Shown here: positions 13,273-14,530 of the stretch, piece after piece
How positions within the stretch are numbered: position 1 is the stretch's first letter
Layout: the number at the start of each line of letters is the position of its first letter
Assembly (NCBI GenBank): GCA_017619815.1
Contig: JAFZRR010000010.1
Coordinates: forward strand, 1 to 14,530
From: Bacilli bacterium
GTDB lineage: Bacteria; Bacillota_I; Bacilli_A; RFN20; CAG-826
Length of the DNA stretch: 14,530 bases
Direction of reading: 5' to 3'
The notes under the pieces: model-generated
Seen by the model: the letters and a program-made list of their open reading frames with translations, nothing else
What the model was told of the DNA's origin: nothing
The model's database searches: none
Translations under genes and position numbers: made by a program

Positions 13273-14530
13273 TTAGAATTTAGAAGTATCAAATTCTTTG
13301 AGGACTTTTATTAATGGTTTAATAACCTTAGCAACATTACCTGGTTCAAATGGATTACGCAAGTGATTGTGTTTTAATAATCCAACGAATGCGGCTTGTC
13401 CACCAAACTTACAAAGTTTGATATATTTCTTCCAGGTCTTTTCATGATTCTTTCTCATTTCCACGAAGAATTGGAAGGCGCATACTTGCGCGAGTGTGTA
13501 ATCAATATAATAGAAAGGAACTGTAAAGATATGGGATTGTCTTAACCACACAGTACCTTTTGCATATGTTGGTGTGTCGTCAAACTTCTTATGAGGTGTG
13601 TATTTTTGTTCGAGGGATTTCCAGAAAGCACATCTTTCTTCATGACTTGCGGTTGGGTGTTCATAAACCCAATGTTGGAATTCATCAACGGTAATACCAT
13701 ATGGTAAGAATTCAATGGCATCACTTAAGTGTAAGTATTTGTACTTCTCGGCATCTTTTCCGAAGAATTTATCAGCGTATGGCCAAGCGAAGAATTCCAT
13801 ACTCATGGAGTGAATTTCGCACGCTTCTAAGGTTGGGTTTTGATATTCTGGAATCTTAATTGCGAATGAGAGATATGCTTGTAAAGCATGTCCACCTTCG
13901 TGACATAAGACGTTAACATCAGCATCAGTACCGTTAAAGTTAGAGAAGATGAATGGCGCTTTATAAAGTGGGAATTGTGTGCAATATCCACCTGGGGCTT
14001 TACCTTTTCTGGCTTCTAAATCCATTAAGTTATGTTCCATCATGAATTCGAAGAATTCTTTGGATTCAGGACCTAAATCACTATACATTTCATGCGCAGC
14101 GTTAACCAAATATTCTCTATCGCCCGCAGGTAAAGGATTGCCGGATTTGAATTTCAAATTGTAATCATAGTATTGTGGATTTCTAATTCCGAGTTCCTTC
14201 ATTTGCTTCTTATATAACTTTTGGCAAACAGGCACTACTGTTTCAGCGATTTGCTCACGATATGATTTAACATCGTCTGCGTTATAATCTAGTCTTCCAA
14301 GTCTTAAATATCCAAGTTCAATAAAGTTGGTATAGCCAAGTTTCTTCGCCATAGTATCTCTAACAGTGACTAATTCACTATAGATTCTGGCGAATTCTTG
14401 TTCGTGTTCACCAACCCATTTGTCCATCGCTTGAGCGGCTTCTTTTCTTGTCGCTCTATCGACGTCTTGAGTGTATTTACCGAGTTGGGTGAGATTTAAT
14501 GTTTGACCACGGAATTCGACTTCCGCACCA
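13273..14530 (-). CDS. M3-family oligoendopeptidase (5' end off window)
   Basis: The frame is open from the window edge (first full codon 14529) to TAA at 13273: 418 residues, the C-terminal part of a protein expected to be about 550-570. An internal ATG at 14427 is not the start, since coding continues upstream (GAEVEFRGQTLNLTQLGKYT). The zinc site is HEGGH (codons 13902-13888), with the third ligand Glu in the downstream LEACEIHSMSMEFF segment. Upstream VLC and downstream ALQAYLS frame the site as in PepF-like M3 peptidases. The tail contains YYIDYTLAQVCAFQFF, typical of the TIGR02289 (M3, not PepF) branch. It probably degrades short peptides in the cytoplasm. No signal peptide can be judged because the N-terminus is missing. 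Confidence 0.93.
   Translation of the reverse strand, partial: GAEVEFRGQTLNLTQLGKYTQDVDRATRKEAAQAMDKWVGEHEQEFARIYSELVTVRDTMAKKLGYTNFIELGYLRLGRLDYNADDVKSYREQIAETVVPVCQKLYKKQMKELGIRNPQYYDYNLKFKSGNPLPAGDREYLVNAAHEMYSDLGPESKEFFEFMMEHNLMDLEARKGKAPGGYCTQFPLYKAPFIFSNFNGTDADVNVLCHEGGHALQAYLSFAIKIPEYQNPTLEACEIHSMSMEFFAWPYADKFFGKDAEKYKYLHLSDAIEFLPYGITVDEFQHWVYEHPTASHEERCAFWKSLEQKYTPHKKFDDTPTYAKGTVWLRQSHIFTVPFYYIDYTLAQVCAFQFFVEMRKNHEKTWKKYIKLCKFGGQAAFVGLLKHNHLRNPFEPGNVAKVIKPLIKVLKEFDTSKF

Noticed and set aside
13273..14427. M3 peptidase as a complete 384-residue gene from ATG 14427
   Set aside because: The frame continues upstream to the window edge with peptidase-like sequence, so the gene is truncated by the window rather than short.
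1..14530. CRISPR array, insertion sequence, prophage or integron signals
   Set aside because: No spaced direct repeats, transposase, integrase or terminal inverted repeats were found; the repeats in the two large exported proteins are not array-like and the lipoprotein repeats are protein-level.
1..14530. TGA read as tryptophan
   Set aside because: Conserved genes such as metK, hpf and mgtE have normal length and use TGG; no in-frame TGA is needed to restore any gene.

Overview
The window looks like a chromosomal segment of a low-GC, host-associated member of the Bacilli, probably one of the uncultured gut lineages near Erysipelotrichales, RF39 or Acholeplasmatales. The evidence is AT-rich DNA, AGGAG-type ribosome binding sites, intrinsic terminators with T-runs, a long-form hibernation factor, an S-box-like leader, and large secreted multi-domain proteins with bacterial Ig-like modules. 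The code is standard: conserved genes have their normal length with TGG as Trp. All twelve visible stop codons are TAA (10) or TAG (2), never TGA. No mobile element, CRISPR array or phage gene was seen.

Layout. (1) 1-2240, minus: 3'-truncated gene for a secreted Endonuclease-I family nuclease with a Big_2-like Ig domain. (2) 2364-4611, minus: a three-gene unit of a Cof-type HAD phosphatase, an unrecognised helical protein and a two-TM protein with an acidic tail. The HAD promoter suggests a leaderless transcript. (3) 4679-5230, minus: long-form hibernation factor Hpf. (4) 5355-6697, minus: metK (S-adenosylmethionine synthase) behind a compact S-box-type SAM riboswitch with its own terminator. 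(5) 6734-9190, minus: a secreted 818-residue protein whose C-terminus appears to be a barnase-like ribonuclease with every key catalytic position matched. It is preceded by OB-like and Ig-like modules. (6) 9289-10145, minus: a pduL-type phosphotransacylase and a TSCPD-domain protein, overlapping in TAATG. (7) 10275-12478, plus: divergent mgtE and a repeat lipoprotein. (8) 12544-12628, plus: tRNA-Leu(GAG). (9) 12745-13221, plus: a four-TM protein of unknown role. (10) 13273-14530, minus: 5'-truncated M3-family oligopeptidase, convergent with (9) over a shared terminator.

How it fits together. Most of the segment is housekeeping: SAM synthesis, ribosome hibernation, Mg2+ uptake, acetyl-phosphate metabolism, peptide breakdown and a tRNA. 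The distinctive part is two large exported nucleases with different catalytic folds, one DNase-like and one RNase-like. Both carry a signal peptide and Ig-like spacers, and they lie on the same strand about 4.5 kb apart. I infer that they digest extracellular nucleic acids at the cell surface, for nucleotide scavenging or for attack on competitors or host material. No barstar-like inhibitor gene is visible in the window. The best leads are the barnase-like fusion protein, the reduced SAM riboswitch and the leaderless HAD promoter embedded in the upstream terminator.
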